A DNA stretch of 64,000 nt from assembly GCF_003173735.1 (NCBI RefSeq), contig NZ_CP029551.1:3558001-3622000 (forward strand), read 5' to 3'. This DNA comes from Methylobacterium radiodurans (lineage in GTDB: Bacteria > Pseudomonadota > Alphaproteobacteria > Rhizobiales > Beijerinckiaceae). This document shows, in pieces, positions 44,354 to 54,153 of this stretch. The stretch's first letter is position 1. Each line of letters starts with the position of its first letter. The notes below the pieces were generated by a model. It ran no database searches and was not told the DNA's origin. It saw only the letters and a program-made list of their open reading frames with translations. The translations under genes and the position numbers were made by a program.

Positions 44354-46330
44354 ATGCGGACCGGTCTGGCTATCGCCGGCGCGCTCGGATGCGTGCTTGG
44401 ATATGCGCTCTGCGCCGTGCCCGCACAGGCGCGCATCACGGGCATCGACATCTCCGCCGTCGAGCCTTTCGCGGATGGCGCGGAGTTCGGGGCTGCCGGC
44501 GCCTACGAGCGCGTGATCGGGACAGCCCGCGGCGAACTCGATCCGGCCGACCCGGCGAATGCCGGCATCGCCGACATCGCCCTGGCGCCCCGCAACGCCC
44601 GCGGGATGGTCGAGTACAGGACCGACCTGTTCATCCTGCGGCCGAAGGATCCCGCCCGCGGCAGCGGCACGCTGCTGTTCGAGGTGCTGAACCGCGGCCG
44701 CAAGTTCCTGTTCAACTGGGTGCTCGACGCCCCCGCCCAGGCGGCGCAGGCCGTCAACGACCCGCGCAGCGCCGCGGATGCCGGGACCGGCCTCGTCCTG
44801 CGCCGCGGCGACACGGTCGTCTGGTCGGGCTGGGAGGCGGACGCGCTGCGCCAGCAGGGCGGCATGGCGATCGACGTGCCGGTGGCCTCCCGCAACGGCA
44901 AGCCGATCGTCGAGACCGTGCGGGACGAGCTCGTCAGCGCGACGCGCGGGCCGCCGGAGGCGCCGTTCTACCTCACCTTCAAGGCCGCCAGCCAGGACAA
45001 GGCCGCCGCGCAGCTGACCGTCCGGCGCCGGGAGGCGGATCCGCCCCGGCCGGTGCCGCCGGAGGCGTGGCACTACGCGACGCCGCGGCAGCTCGAATTG
45101 CTGCCGAAGGGCACCAAGCCGCTGCCCGGCTCGATCTACCAGTTCACCTACGAGGCCACCGAGCCGAAGGTGCTCGGCATCGGCTTCGCCGCGACGCGCG
45201 ACGTCGTGGCCTATCTGCGCGGTGACGCGGCCGGCGGGTCGAACCCGGCCGGCGGCGCGATCCGGCATGCCGTGGCGCTCGGCATCTCGCAGAGCGGGCG
45301 CTACCTGCGCGACTTCATCTACCAGGGCTTCAACCGCGACGAGGCCGGCCGCCGGGTCTTCGACGGCGTGCTCTCGCACATCGCCGGCATCGGCGGCGTC
45401 TTCCTCAACGCCCGGTTCGGCCAACCCTCCCGGACGAACACGCAGCACGAGGACCACCTCTACCCGGAGAACGCCTTCCCGTTCTCGGCAGCCCGCCAGC
45501 ACGACCCCGTCACGGGGCGAACGGGCGCGCTCCTGCGCGGCGACGGATTCGACCCGCTCCTGATCGAGGTGAACACCGGCACCGAGTACTGGCAGAAGGG
45601 CGCCTCGCTGCTGACGACCGATCCTGCCGGCCGCACCGACGTGCCGCTGCCCGACACGGCGCGGGCCTTCCTGGTCTCGAGCGGGTTCCACTACGGCCGG
45701 GCCGGCCTGACCGCCAACAAGGGGCCGTGCGCGAACACGCGCAGCACCCTGAACCCGGCCCCGGCCGTGCGGGCGCTTCTCGTCGCACTCGAGGAGTGGG
45801 TGAAGGACGGGAAGGCCCCGCCGGACAGCCGCGTCCCCCGTCTGTCCGACGGCACACTGGTGGAGGCGGCCGAGACCGGCTTCCCCTTCATGATCGGCGT
45901 GCCGGTGCCCACGGCGCCGAACACGATCGCGCGGTTCAGCACCTACGTCGATCCGCATCCGGAGGGTGGACCGCAGTACCGGCCGCTCGTGCCGCGGGTC
46001 GATGCCGACGGCAACGAAGCGGCGGGCATCCGCCTGCCGGCGGTCGCGGCCCCGCGCGCCACGTACACGGGCTGGAACCTGTACGCCGACCCGTTCCCGG
46101 CCGGCGCTCTGTGCGACCGCGAGGGCAGCCAGCTTCCGTTCGCGCCGACCCGGGCCGAGCGAGAGGCCGGCGGCGATCCGCGCCCGTCGCTCGAGGAGCG
46201 CTACACCAGCGCCGATGCCTACGTTGCAGCCGTCACGAAGTCGGTCGACGCACTCGTGGCCGATCGGCTCCTTCTCCGCGAGGACGGGGATCGGCTGATC
46301 GCATCGGCGCGCGACGAGGCTTCGCGCTAG
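44354..46330 (+). CDS. Exported alpha/beta-hydrolase domain protein
   Basis: A 658-residue protein with a signal peptide at residues 1-26 (MRTGLAIAGALGCVLGYALCAVPAQA), hence periplasmic. It fits the alpha/beta hydrolase domain family (Abhydrolase_10 type): LGISQSGRYLRDFIYQGFNRDE around residue 310 holds the presumed nucleophile serine in GISQSG. ATG 44354 follows GGAGGAAAG. Substrates for this family are not established; esters of secondary metabolites are possible. It has its own upstream region and no operon partner. Confidence 0.8.
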   Translation: MRTGLAIAGALGCVLGYALCAVPAQARITGIDISAVEPFADGAEFGAAGAYERVIGTARGELDPADPANAGIADIALAPRNARGMVEYRTDLFILRPKDPARGSGTLLFEVLNRGRKFLFNWVLDAPAQAAQAVNDPRSAADAGTGLVLRRGDTVVWSGWEADALRQQGGMAIDVPVASRNGKPIVETVRDELVSATRGPPEAPFYLTFKAASQDKAAAQLTVRRREADPPRPVPPEAWHYATPRQLELLPKGTKPLPGSIYQFTYEATEPKVLGIGFAATRDVVAYLRGDAAGGSNPAGGAIRHAVALGISQSGRYLRDFIYQGFNRDEAGRRVFDGVLSHIAGIGGVFLNARFGQPSRTNTQHEDHLYPENAFPFSAARQHDPVTGRTGALLRGDGFDPLLIEVNTGTEYWQKGASLLTTDPAGRTDVPLPDTARAFLVSSGFHYGRAGLTANKGPCANTRSTLNPAPAVRALLVALEEWVKDGKAPPDSRVPRLSDGTLVEAAETGFPFMIGVPVPTAPNTIARFSTYVDPHPEGGPQYRPLVPRVDADGNEAAGIRLPAVAAPRATYTGWNLYADPFPAGALCDREGSQLPFAPTRAEREAGGDPRPSLEERYTSADAYVAAVTKSVDALVADRLLLREDGDRLIASARDEASR

Positions 46331-46410
46331 CCATGCATGACCGATCTGCCCGCTGCAGACTTCGGCCGCGTCACGGACGGGGCGGCAGTGCGCGGGTCTG
46401 ATCGTGGTGT

Positions 46411-46900
46411 GTGCAATCGCGATCGCGTCGGGTTGCCACGGCTGTGTCGATCACCGGCCGGGCGAGCGTCAAAGACGGCGACACCCCGGTCATCCGAGAC
46501 GCCCGTATCCGCCAGCACGGCATCGACACTCCGGAAAACGCGCGGATCTGCCAGAACAAGGCAGGGCGGGACTATCGTTGCGGGCAGGTCGCGGCGCTGG
46601 CATTCGCCGATCACATCGGCGAGGCCACCGTCACCTGCGAACCGCGCGACACCGATCCGTTCGGGCGCACCGTCGCCGTTTGCCAGAAGGGGGCTGAGGA
46701 TTCGAACGCCGGGATGGTGTCGCAGGCTCACGCCATCGCCTACCGGCGCTACAGCACAGATTACGTCTCGCAGAAGTAGGCTGCCCGCGCGGCCCGGCGC
46801 GGGGGATACGGGCCAGCATCGCTGGAGAGCCCTCCGCTGAGCCCCGAAGCGCAGCGAGGTGCCGCCCACGACATCCGACCCCGATCCAGCGCCCTCGCTC
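46411..46900 (+). pseudogene. Thermonuclease (SNase-like) gene, truncated
   Basis: The frame 46411-46779 encodes 122 residues of a staphylococcal-nuclease-like protein: ASVKDGDTPVI, IRQHGIDTPENARIC, RCGQVAALAFADHIG, DTDPFGRTVAVC and AIAYRRYSTDYV. It lacks the usual signal peptide; a hydrophobic stretch (GLIVVCAIAIASGC) lies just upstream in another frame. At 46777 a TAG follows QK, and the same frame goes on AARAARRG, which is normal C-terminal sequence for the family. So a nonsense change, and probably a frameshift at the front, have damaged it. The catalytic Arg/Glu/Arg set remains in the fragment, so weak activity cannot be excluded. Confidence 0.6.
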
Positions 46901-47073
46901 CCGGGTCATGCGCCTGGGCAATCCGCGACCATAACGAGACCGACCCAGATTGCTACCTCAGGGCGAACATCGATCACGCATTGATCGGTAAAATTGTTAA
47001 CCGTGATGCTTCAGAACTTAATCCCGGTAGCTGCAAGAAATTTCGCAATACTGGCTGCCTCGTGAGGTCCCCC

Positions 47074-48762
47074 GTGTCCATCCAGGCCTTGTCCATCCGC
47101 ACGAAGCTGGTTGCGGCGTTTTCCGTTCTGACCATTTTGGTTGTGGGTGTAGGCCTTCTCGGCACCGTTGGCACCCAGCGGATGCGCGACCGTGCACTCG
47201 ATATCGAGACGAACTGGCTTCCCAGCTTGCGGGTTCTGGGCGAGATCGACACACTGACAGCTCGAACCTCTGGTTCTATGCTGAGGCACACGCAGGCGAC
47301 GGACCCGGCCCTGCTCGCCAGCATCGAGAAGGACACGGAGCGCTTCGGCAAGAAGCTCGCAGAGAAGAAGGCGCTCTATGAGCCGATGATCGCCTCAGCG
47401 GAGGAGCAGGCGCTTTACGAGGCTTTCTCGCGAGAGTACCGCAGCTTCGAGGCTGTTCGTGACGCCGTCCTGGAATTGTCCCGCAAAGGTTTGAAGGCGC
47501 AAGCATTCGAACTTTACGAGACCAAAGGCATCATTCCTCGACGGGCTGCCTCTGCAGCGCTCGATAAGCTGATGACCCTCAACAATGAGGGTGCCGCAAA
47601 AGCTCAAGCCGACAGCAAGGCGGTGTTTGAGAGCACGCGAATCTCGGGCCTCCTCGCTATTGCCCTTGGGCTGGCCCTCTCCGTCCTCGGAGCCACCTTC
47701 ATCATTCGGGGCGTGACCCGTGGCATCGCCTCCGTGGTGCAGCCGATGCAGGCCCTGGCAGGCGGCGATCTAACGGTCACGATCCCGCATCAAGGCAATC
47801 GTACGGAGATGGGTGTCATTGCCGATGCCGTTCAGGTCTTCAAAGAGGGTCTGATCCGAATGAAGGCTCTCGAGGAGGAGACCGCGCTCGCTCGTGCATC
47901 GGCCGAGGAGCAGCGTAAGGCCGGCATGCGCCAGATGGCCGACCGGTTCGAACAGGCTGTCGGCGGCATCGTCGGCATGGTCTCGTCGTCTGCGACCGAG
48001 TTGCAGGCTACGGCACAGCAGATGACGAGCACAGCAGGCCAGACCGCGGCTCAATCGAGCCACGTCGCGGCTGCGGCCGAGGAGGCTGCGCAGAACGTCA
48101 GCACCGTCGCGGCCGCCGCGGAGGAGCTGAGTTCGTCGGTGCAGGAGATCGGCCGTCAAGTCGACGGCTCGGCCAGCTTGGCTCAACTCGCGGTCAACGA
48201 GGCTGGCCAGACGGCGGCCTTGGTTCAGGAGCTGAGCGGATCAGTTGCCAAGATCGGCGACGTAGTCACGATGATCTCGACCATTGCCGGTCAGACCAAC
48301 CTGTTGGCGCTCAACGCCACGATCGAGGCGGCGCGGGCTGGCGAGGCGGGCCGGGGCTTCGCCGTGGTCGCGAGCGAGGTGAAGGAGCTGGCCAACCAGA
48401 CGGCGCGGGCCACGGATGAGATCTCAAACCAGATTGCCCGGATCCAGGGCTCTACCGGTCAGGCCGTGCAGGCGATCGGCAGCATCGCAGCGCGCATTCA
48501 AGAAATCAGCGGCGTCGCTACGTTGATCGCTGCTGCCGTCGAAGAGCAGGGGTCGGCCACGCAGGAGATCGTGCGCAACGTGGCCCACGCGGCGAGCGGC
48601 ACCTCCGAGGTGACGAACAATATCGCGAGCGTGGCTGGTGCGGCTGAGGAGACGGGTGCCGCTGCGTCCCAAGTCCTGGGAGCTGCCTCCGAGCTGTCGC
48701 GTCAGTCCGAGCACCTCTCGGCCGAGGTCACCAACTTCCTGGCGACCGTGCGCGCCGCCTAG
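47074..48762 (+). CDS. Methyl-accepting chemotaxis protein
   Basis: A 562-residue chemoreceptor. Helix 1 is [19 protein letters not shown] (about residues 13-31), followed by a ~150-residue four-helix-bundle sensing domain and helix 2 ([19 protein letters not shown], about 190-210). A HAMP domain ([18 protein letters not shown]) and the signalling domain with tip [34 protein letters not shown] follow. GTG 47074 is chosen, with GAGG upstream; an upstream in-frame ATG at 46981 would add 31 residues before the first helix. Its signalling half is highly similar to the receptor at 17998. Confidence 0.9.
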   Translation: MSIQALSIRTKLVAAFSVLTILVVGVGLLGTVGTQRMRDRALDIETNWLPSLRVLGEIDTLTARTSGSMLRHTQATDPALLASIEKDTERFGKKLAEKKALYEPMIASAEEQALYEAFSREYRSFEAVRDAVLELSRKGLKAQAFELYETKGIIPRRAASAALDKLMTLNNEGAAKAQADSKAVFESTRISGLLAIALGLALSVLGATFIIRGVTRGIASVVQPMQALAGGDLTVTIPHQGNRTEMGVIADAVQVFKEGLIRMKALEEETALARASAEEQRKAGMRQMADRFEQAVGGIVGMVSSSATELQATAQQMTSTAGQTAAQSSHVAAAAEEAAQNVSTVAAAAEELSSSVQEIGRQVDGSASLAQLAVNEAGQTAALVQELSGSVAKIGDVVTMISTIAGQTNLLALNATIEAARAGEAGRGFAVVASEVKELANQTARATDEISNQIARIQGSTGQAVQAIGSIAARIQEISGVATLIAAAVEEQGSATQEIVRNVAHAASGTSEVTNNIASVAGAAEETGAAASQVLGAASELSRQSEHLSAEVTNFLATVRAA

Positions 48763-49187
48763 CCGCGGCGTCGCCTGCGGGCGTGCATGTCAGACGCGTT
48801 GCGACCCCGCCCACTCGAGGCGGAGGTCGTCGCATGCTGCCGTCGCGCTGGTCTCAAGCGCGCACCGCAGCCGGCAGTGCGCGGCGCAAAGCAACTCGAT
48901 CCGGGTCCGCGCAGGAGCGCTCACTGTCGACTGACGTCGCCAGCGCGAGCATGATGGCGTTCCGACCAAAAGGCGAGGGGGTCGCTATGGAACGCAGGCG
49001 ACGCACCGGCGCGAACAAAACGTCCAGTTCGTGATCTCCGGAAGTTTATCGGTGCTCGTCCGCGTTCGCGGAAGGACCAGCGACAGAGCAGCAGAGGCAC
49101 GCTGGGCCGGCCGGCGCCGCAATCTGTGATGGGGCGGAAGCCGCACCGCTCACGTTCAACAGGAGGCCAAGCGAGAGCGGGGTGATC
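48763..49187. other. Intergenic region without a recognised gene
   Basis: This 425-base gap separates the chemoreceptor from the receiver protein. Frames here are shadow-like. It contains AGGAGG at 49161-49166, about 20 bases before the next gene. No terminator with a T tract is seen. Confidence 0.35.
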
Positions 49188-49613
49188 ATGACAGCTGGCG
49201 ACGCTCCGGACACGTTTGCGGTGCTTTTGGTTGAGGACGAGTCGCTCCAGATGATGGCGGCAGCAGGCGCCCTGCGGGATGCGGGTCTGCGGGTCGTCGA
49301 GGCACCAACGGTCGAGGCTGCCACCTCGGCGCTCGCAGCCGAACCGGAGTTGCGCGTTCTGGTCGCCGACATCGATCTCGGCGGGGAGCCGCTTACAGGG
49401 CTGATGCTGGCAAAGGCCGCAGCGGCGCGCTGGCCGGATATCGATGTGCTGATCGTATCTGGCGTGATGAATCCCGAAACCGAGGCCCTGCCGGCAGGTG
49501 CTCGCTTTCTGAAAAAGCCGTTTGAGCCCGAAGCGTTGGTCGATGCGGTCTGCGGCCTGGTCGAGGCGCGAGCTGCTGGCCGCCTCGCACCGGACGGATC
49601 CATGACCGATTGA
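49188..49613 (+). CDS. Single-domain response regulator (receiver)
   Basis: A 141-residue receiver. The acidic pair is VLLVEDESLQM, the phosphoacceptor lies in VLVADIDLGGEPL, and the switch Ser and Lys are in LIVSGVMNPE and FLKKPFEP. There is no output domain and no kinase gene adjacent. ATG 49188 or GTG 49182 could start it. Such stand-alone receivers commonly serve HWE kinases in Methylobacterium-type genomes, so a partner elsewhere is likely. Confidence 0.82.
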   Translation: MTAGDAPDTFAVLLVEDESLQMMAAAGALRDAGLRVVEAPTVEAATSALAAEPELRVLVADIDLGGEPLTGLMLAKAAAARWPDIDVLIVSGVMNPETEALPAGARFLKKPFEPEALVDAVCGLVEARAAGRLAPDGSMTD

Positions 49614-49694
49614 AGATCGAGGTCGAGCAGACTGAACGATTTGACCCGATCGGGCGTTGGGGGTCCCCAGGTCTAAGGATCCAAGGATTGCGCG

Positions 49695-49964
49695 ATGTGG
49701 AGCTGGCGGATCATGGATCGGGCCCCCCGTGACGGCCGCTGGATCATCGCCATCAACCGGCGCGAGCCTGACCGCCGAGCCGTCATTCGCTGGGATCCGG
49801 GGAGCTTCGGAGAGGGTGAGCCCTGGCGTGTCGCGTCTTGCGATCACGGATACGCATCGGATGCCTTCACGGATTGGATGCCGTTTCCGCCCTGGCCCAA
49901 CCCAGGCGAAGACGGCGCGAGCCAGCGCGAAGCGTCAGCCACATCAGGCGTCGACAGCCGCTAG
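49695..49964 (+). CDS. Small hypothetical protein (APxDGR-type)
   Basis: An 89-residue protein. The centre reads MDRAPRDGRWIIAINR, RAVIRWDPGSFGEGEPW and FTDWMPFPPWP, a Trp-rich beta pattern like that of small phage- or plasmid-type proteins that begin with an APxDGR string. No catalytic motif is visible. ATG 49695 is the start; ATG 49713 (MDRAPRD) is an alternative. Confidence 0.5.
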   Translation: MWSWRIMDRAPRDGRWIIAINRREPDRRAVIRWDPGSFGEGEPWRVASCDHGYASDAFTDWMPFPPWPNPGEDGASQREASATSGVDSR

Positions 49965-50001
49965 CGGGTTGGGGCCCGGCGGCTGCGAGCCGTTGATGGC
50001 C

Positions 50002-51012
50002 CTACGGGTTGCCTAGCAGCCGGCGCGGTGCCGTCGCGAGGGCCACCGCTCCCGCCAAGCCGAGAAGCGCGGCGCCAGCAACGCCTGCCACCAGGAGGTC
50101 GCGCTCGCGGCTCGTCCAGAATGCGTGCCGGGTCGTCCGCATCCGGCTCGAGAACCGCCCATCGACCGCAGCATCCCCAGGCGCCGGCTCGAACAGGTTG
50201 CCGGCTCGATCCGGCTTCTCCGCGTCCTCGAGCTGCGCATCCCACATCGAAGCCGCCTTCCGGTCGGCGAGCGCTGGCGCGACCGCCTGGGCGGCAGCCA
50301 TCATGACGGAGGTCCGCCCGACCCACACCTCCCGCCGGGGGTGCTCAACCGCGTAGAGGATCGCCTCGGCACACAGCCGGGGATCGAACACCGGATCCGG
50401 CGCATACTGCCCGCGGCCGGTGCGCGTCCGGGACCAGCCGAACTGCGGGGTGTTCACGGCAGGCAGGTAGACGACGCTCAGCGAGACATCCACGCGATCG
50501 TGGATCAGCTCGCAGCGCAGCGCGTCGGTGAAGCCCGAGACGGCGAACTTGGCCCCGCAGTAGGCGGCCTGCAGCGGCGCCGCTCGGATGCCGAGGCCGG
50601 ACGAGACCTGGATGATCGCACCGCGGTTGCGCGGCTTCATGTGCCGGAGGGCGGCGAGCGTGCCGTAGACCTGGCTCAGGTAGGTGGTCTCGGTGACCCG
50701 TCGGTACTCCTCCGGGCTGATCTGATCGGCCGGGCTCACAACGGTCGACATCGCGTTGTTGACCCAAGCCCGGATCAGACCGAACTCAGCCTCGATCCGT
50801 GCCGCCGCGGCATCTACGGCCGCCGCGTCCGCGACATCCGCTGAGATCGCCAGCACCGGCCGGCCATGCTCGGCCAGCAGCTTCTCAGCTTGGCGCAGGC
50901 GCCTCTCGTCCCGGGCGATCACCGCGACGCTCCACCCCCGGGCGGCAAACAGCTGCGCTGTCGCCAGCCCGATCCCAGCCGTCCCGCCGGTCACAACCGC
51001 GACCCGTGCCAT
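50002..51012 (-). CDS. SDR-family oxidoreductase with a C-terminal membrane segment
   Basis: A 336-residue short-chain dehydrogenase. The cofactor motif TGGTAGIG is near residue 8, the NNA(M) motif is in RAWVNNAMST, the catalytic Ser is in IQVSSGLG and the YxxxK pair is AAYCGAKFAVSG. After residue ~270 there is an added tail ending in a hydrophobic helix (LLVAGVAGAALLGLAGAVALAT) that should anchor it in the membrane. AGGAGG six bases upstream fixes ATG 51012; GTG 51018 also exists. Substrate unknown. Confidence 0.85.
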   Translation of the reverse strand: MARVAVVTGGTAGIGLATAQLFAARGWSVAVIARDERRLRQAEKLLAEHGRPVLAISADVADAAAVDAAAARIEAEFGLIRAWVNNAMSTVVSPADQISPEEYRRVTETTYLSQVYGTLAALRHMKPRNRGAIIQVSSGLGIRAAPLQAAYCGAKFAVSGFTDALRCELIHDRVDVSLSVVYLPAVNTPQFGWSRTRTGRGQYAPDPVFDPRLCAEAILYAVEHPRREVWVGRTSVMMAAAQAVAPALADRKAASMWDAQLEDAEKPDRAGNLFEPAPGDAAVDGRFSSRMRTTRHAFWTSRERDLLVAGVAGAALLGLAGAVALATAPRRLLGNP

Positions 51013-51415
51013 GCTCACCCTCCTCGCTCACTCCGCGTGAACGGGCGTAACGAGGCCGGGTTGCGCAACAGGGCGAAGCGCCTCGATCGTCCCGGCAGTG
51101 CGCGTGGGTCTTGCGTTTCACCCAGCCCCATACCCGCCTCTGGCATTGATGGTGGCTGCATCGACGACTGTGCCTGTCAGGCCAGCAGGTGCTGGCCACC
51201 GGGCGGACGCGTTGGGTACGTTTCCGGGAGCATGCCTTGCGAGACGAAGCCAAGCACCGTACGACGTGAGCACCGGCGCATGACTGGATCACATGGACCG
51301 TCACGCCCTCGCAGGCCGGCCCGAGCCTCTCTTCGCTTCCGGTCGATCATGCTGCCCCACAAGCAGCCGGACGTTACCTTCACCCAACGATCGCCTGCGA
51401 GAGACGGAGGATCCC
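51013..51415. other. Intergenic region upstream of the cold-shock gene
   Basis: A 403-base gap between the divergent SDR and cold-shock genes. No credible gene. The cold-shock messenger may have a long 5' leader here, as is common for csp genes, but I cannot identify a leader motif by eye. Confidence 0.35.
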
Positions 51416-51625
51416 ATGAGCACTGGTACCGTGAAGTGGTTCAACGAGACCAAGGGCTACGGCTTTATCCAGCCTGATGACGGCGGTAAGGACGTCTTCG
51501 TCCACATCTCCGCGGTCGAGCGGTCTGGCATGCGCAATCTGATCGAGGGGCAGAAGATCTCCTACGACGTCGAGGCTGACCGCCGCTCCGGCAAGGAGAG
51601 CGCTGCCAATCTAAAGGCGGTCTGA
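51416..51625 (+). CDS. cspA: Cold-shock protein, CspA family
   Basis: A 69-residue single cold-shock domain that binds single-stranded RNA and DNA. RNP1 is KGYGFIQP (residues 13-20) and RNP2 is DVFVHIS (25-31). ACGGAGGATCCC precedes ATG 51416. Length and sequence are typical of alphaproteobacterial CspA proteins acting as RNA chaperones during cold or stationary phase. Confidence 0.95.
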   Translation: MSTGTVKWFNETKGYGFIQPDDGGKDVFVHISAVERSGMRNLIEGQKISYDVEADRRSGKESAANLKAV

Positions 51626-51880
51626 GACTTGGAAGCGAGCGGCCTGCATCTGGGCCGCTCGTCACACCACGCCCGTCCCCCGGTATGCTCGCCTCCAGCG
51701 CATCAGGGGCCGCATATGGCCAAGCATACCGCAGAACGGCCGATCCTCGTCCAAGATCTTGGCTTGGACCTATCATTCACGCACCTGTAAGCGCAGAGTG
51801 TCCGCATCGCCGGATGATCTATCCCTGGGCTCCGGCGCCTGAGGGCTCTGCGCCCCCGCCCATGACCTCACGGATGGGCG

Positions 51881-52162
51881 ATGGCTGACCTTGCGAAGTT
51901 TCCCGACAGGCCGCGGAGCCTTTCGCCAGCCTACAAGCTTCATCGGTTTGCCCCGGACGGCGCTCTCCAAGACACGGTATCTGTCCCGGCCCACAGCGAA
52001 GCCGAGGCGAAGCGCCGTGCTCGTGAACTCACACAAGGGCTGAGGGCCGAGTTGTGGTGGGGCGGGCAGTTGCTGGAGCACTTCGCGGCCGCAGACCATC
52101 CCGTCGCAACCTCGATCAGGCTACTGGGCGACGCGGCGAGCACGCCGGACGCCGATGTGTGA
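51881..52162 (+). CDS. Small hypothetical protein
   Basis: A 93-residue soluble protein (MADLAKFPDRPRSLSPAYKLHRFAPDG, then SEAEAKRRARELTQGLRAELWWGGQLLEHF). The pattern, a Tyr/Leu/Phe strand followed by an acidic-basic helix and a Trp-rich strand, recalls small proteins common in Methylobacterium-like genomes with no known role. ATG 51881 is the start. Confidence 0.6.
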   Translation: MADLAKFPDRPRSLSPAYKLHRFAPDGALQDTVSVPAHSEAEAKRRARELTQGLRAELWWGGQLLEHFAAADHPVATSIRLLGDAASTPDADV

Positions 52163-52221
52163 CCCGGCCAACCTGCTCTTCGGTCCCGATGAGGTCGGCG
52201 CCCCGGCGGTGGCCTCGAACC

Positions 52222-52686
52222 TCAGCACGGTCTCTGCGGCACGTCCTGGTTGCCCGGGTTCAGCAGGATGGCTGTATCCCCGGACACCCTCCACACCGGC
52301 AACGATCCCTCGCGGACGAACATGGCGAACGCTTCGGTCGCCTCCCATCGTTCGAAGGCTTGCTCCCCATCGACGGCGCGGCCCACGATGCAGGCCCCCT
52401 CGCGGGCGGCGGCGGCCGGCGACGACTTTTCCAGGGCGAAGATGACCCCCGACCGATCCGGTCTGAGTTCATCGGGCAAAGCGCCGATCCTCCGCCACAG
52501 ACAGTACCACCGGGCGCACGCGTCCGGGCGCTCAGGGTAGATGGTGCACGTGACACCGGTGCTGTGGTTGCACAGGGTGCCTGCCGGCTTGGCGAGCGCT
52601 TCAATCTCCAAGACGCGGCAACAGACCGTGCATCGCCCGCACGACCGGCCTGGGACGAGCGCGTCAGCAGACTGCGAGCGTGTCAT
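52222..52686 (-). CDS. YkgJ-like cysteine-cluster protein
   Basis: A 154-residue protein with an N-terminal cysteine cluster CGRCTVCC (residues 16-23) and further cysteines in GTLCNHSTGVTCTIY, ERPDACARW and YCLW. This is the arrangement of the YkgJ/zinc- or iron-chelating family. The C-terminal ~60 residues are a mixed alpha/beta tail. Function is unknown; metal binding is expected. ATG 52686 is the start. Confidence 0.78.
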   Translation of the reverse strand: MTRSQSADALVPGRSCGRCTVCCRVLEIEALAKPAGTLCNHSTGVTCTIYPERPDACARWYCLWRRIGALPDELRPDRSGVIFALEKSSPAAAAREGACIVGRAVDGEQAFERWEATEAFAMFVREGSLPVWRVSGDTAILLNPGNQDVPQRPC

Positions 52687-52992
52687 TCAGCATCCGGTCG
52701 ATGTGGCCCGATCCGCCGCGGGTGCCGGCCTGCAGGATGGATCTGATGGTGCGCCTGAACGCCGAGGCTTGGACATCTCGCATGATCCATGGCCGAACAC
52801 TCTGGGACCTTGTGTCTGCCGAGCGCATCGCCATCGAGGATGTCGGTTCGACGCGTGCTTCTCGCTCGATTCGGCCGCCGCAGTGACGCGCTACGCGTCA
52901 CCCCAGCAGTTGGCGACGTCGAGTGGCGCACACGCCCCCTCGCAGCGCAGCGTGGTCCGCTCAGTCCTCCTGCGGGCAAGGCCGACTTGGCG
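52687..52992. other. Intergenic region without a convincing gene
   Basis: A 306-base gap. A 68-codon frame (52680-52886, plus strand, GTG start) crosses it and contains a passable peptide (MDLMVRLNAEAWTSRMIHG), but it lacks a good ribosome-binding site. I leave it unassigned. Confidence 0.3.
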
Positions 52993-53391
52993 CTAATCTT
53001 CGTCGTCATCCTCGACGTCAACTAAGCCGTCAGCGTTGTCGTCGTCATCTTCGATGAGCGTAGCATCGTCGTCCACATCATCCGTATTGGCGTCATCCTC
53101 GACACCCAGATCATCGTCGCTTTCGATGTCCTTCCCGCCCGTATCCGCTTCCTCGGCATCCGCCTCATCCAGCGACACGAGTTCGGCACCTTCCGTCTCA
53201 GGCTCATCCTCTTCCGTCTCGGGACCTTTGCGGGAGAAGGCCGGCGCCGGCCGGCGAGCGTGCGATGCCATCGCGACGATGGGCACAACCTCACCCGTAT
53301 AGGGCGAGATGATGGGGTCGCGATTGAGGTCGTAGAACTTCCTGCCCGTGGTCGGGCAGATCCGCTTGGTCCCGCGCTCGGAATGATCCAC
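52993..53391 (-). CDS. FYDLN acid domain protein (TIGR02300 family)
   Basis: A 132-residue protein. The N-terminal ~40 residues match the family signature (ERGTKRICPTTGRKFYDLNRDPIISPYTGEVVP). The remaining ~85 residues are extremely rich in Asp and Glu (for example DDVDDDATLIEDDDDN) and should be disordered. GTG 53391 is chosen because GAGG lies just upstream and the family starts a few residues before GTKR; a TTG at 53418 is less likely. Function is unknown; the family is typical of alphaproteobacteria. Confidence 0.85.
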   Translation of the reverse strand: MDHSERGTKRICPTTGRKFYDLNRDPIISPYTGEVVPIVAMASHARRPAPAFSRKGPETEEDEPETEGAELVSLDEADAEEADTGGKDIESDDDLGVEDDANTDDVDDDATLIEDDDDNADGLVDVEDDDED

Positions 53392-53456
53392 GCAAACCTC
53401 GTCGTAACATCGTTGCAACGCATGGGATGCGCTTGCCTACCGGGCAGTGTCAATCG

Positions 53457-53774
53457 TCAGGTTCGGTCGCGAGGAGCGGACGTAGCGGCTCGGATCAGCC
53501 GCAGGAACCACGGAACAGGTCGCCCGTCGCCCGCGGCGGCCGGAACAGCGTGCGCCTCCATCTGTGCCGATGCCTGGGCGCGTGTGTGGAGCATGTGGCA
53601 CCGCCGGCAGACAGCCATCAGGTTCGCGTCGGAATCGGCGGCGGTGTCGTGGTTGCGGCGAGCGGTCGCCAGCACCACCCGCGCGGTCCTCACTACCCCG
53701 AGCACGCCGTCATCGCCGCAGGTTAGGCAGACGAGAAGCCTGCTGGCCGCTCGTACCGGATGCAGCGCAGGCAT
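53457..53774 (-). CDS. HNH-endonuclease-like small protein
   Basis: A 105-residue protein. It contains CLTCGDDG, a predicted beta-hairpin (ARVVLATARRNHDTAADSDANLMAVC) and RRCHMLHTR, which is the Cys-x2-Cys ... H ... N ... H/C-x2-C-H layout of HNH-like zinc-bound nucleases. ATG 53774 is used, but the frame stays open upstream to 53996 and the true start is unclear. It may cleave DNA or be an inactive relative. No phage genes adjoin it. Confidence 0.55.
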   Translation of the reverse strand: MPALHPVRAASRLLVCLTCGDDGVLGVVRTARVVLATARRNHDTAADSDANLMAVCRRCHMLHTRAQASAQMEAHAVPAAAGDGRPVPWFLRLIRAATSAPRDRT

Positions 53775-53917
53775 ATAGCCGAGCTTGAGCCTCGGCCGTT
53801 CGCCGTCCCCAGACGATCGGGACGCCCGGGGCCAGGGCCGGCCGATGTCGTGCCGATCCGCGCGCAACCGCTCCCCGCGTCGCCCGTTGTTCGGCACGAG
53901 CGATACGGAGACGGCTA

Positions 53918-54153
53918 ATGAAACGGATGACGGTCTCCGCGCTGGCGCTGGGTTCCGCCGACCCGGAGAGGATTGGATACGCGCCGACCAAGTCAATCAG
54001 AGGCTCGCAGATGCAGGTTATACCAGCATCACCGAACTGGAGGCCGAGGACGGCCACTGGGAAGGCGAGGGAATCAAGAACGGTGTGACGATCGAGTTCC
54101 ACGTCGATCCCAACACAGGAGCGATCGCGAACGAGAAGCCGGATAGGGGCTGA
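53918..54153 (+). pseudogene. Exported PepSY-like protein, frameshifted
   Basis: ATG 53918, with a GGAG upstream, starts a signal-peptide-like sequence (MKRMTVSALALG) that soon runs into nonsense-like sequence. In another frame the expected mature part appears (DWIRADQVNQRLADAGYTSITELEAEDG, GIKNGVTIEFHVDPNTGAIANEK) and ends at 54153. This pairing is that of small exported PepSY-domain proteins of Methylobacterium type. The signal peptide is too short and out of frame, so an indel near 53955-53970 has broken the gene, unless it is a sequence error. Confidence 0.65.

Noticed and set aside
51716..51790. 24-codon frame MAKHTAERPIL after the cold-shock gene
   Set aside because: Too short, no ribosome-binding site and no conservation evidence.
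52993..53302. Ser-rich plus-strand frame opposite the acidic protein gene
   Set aside because: The Ser/Ser/Val repeats are the antisense reading of the Asp/Glu-rich FYDLN protein tail, and there is no ribosome-binding site.
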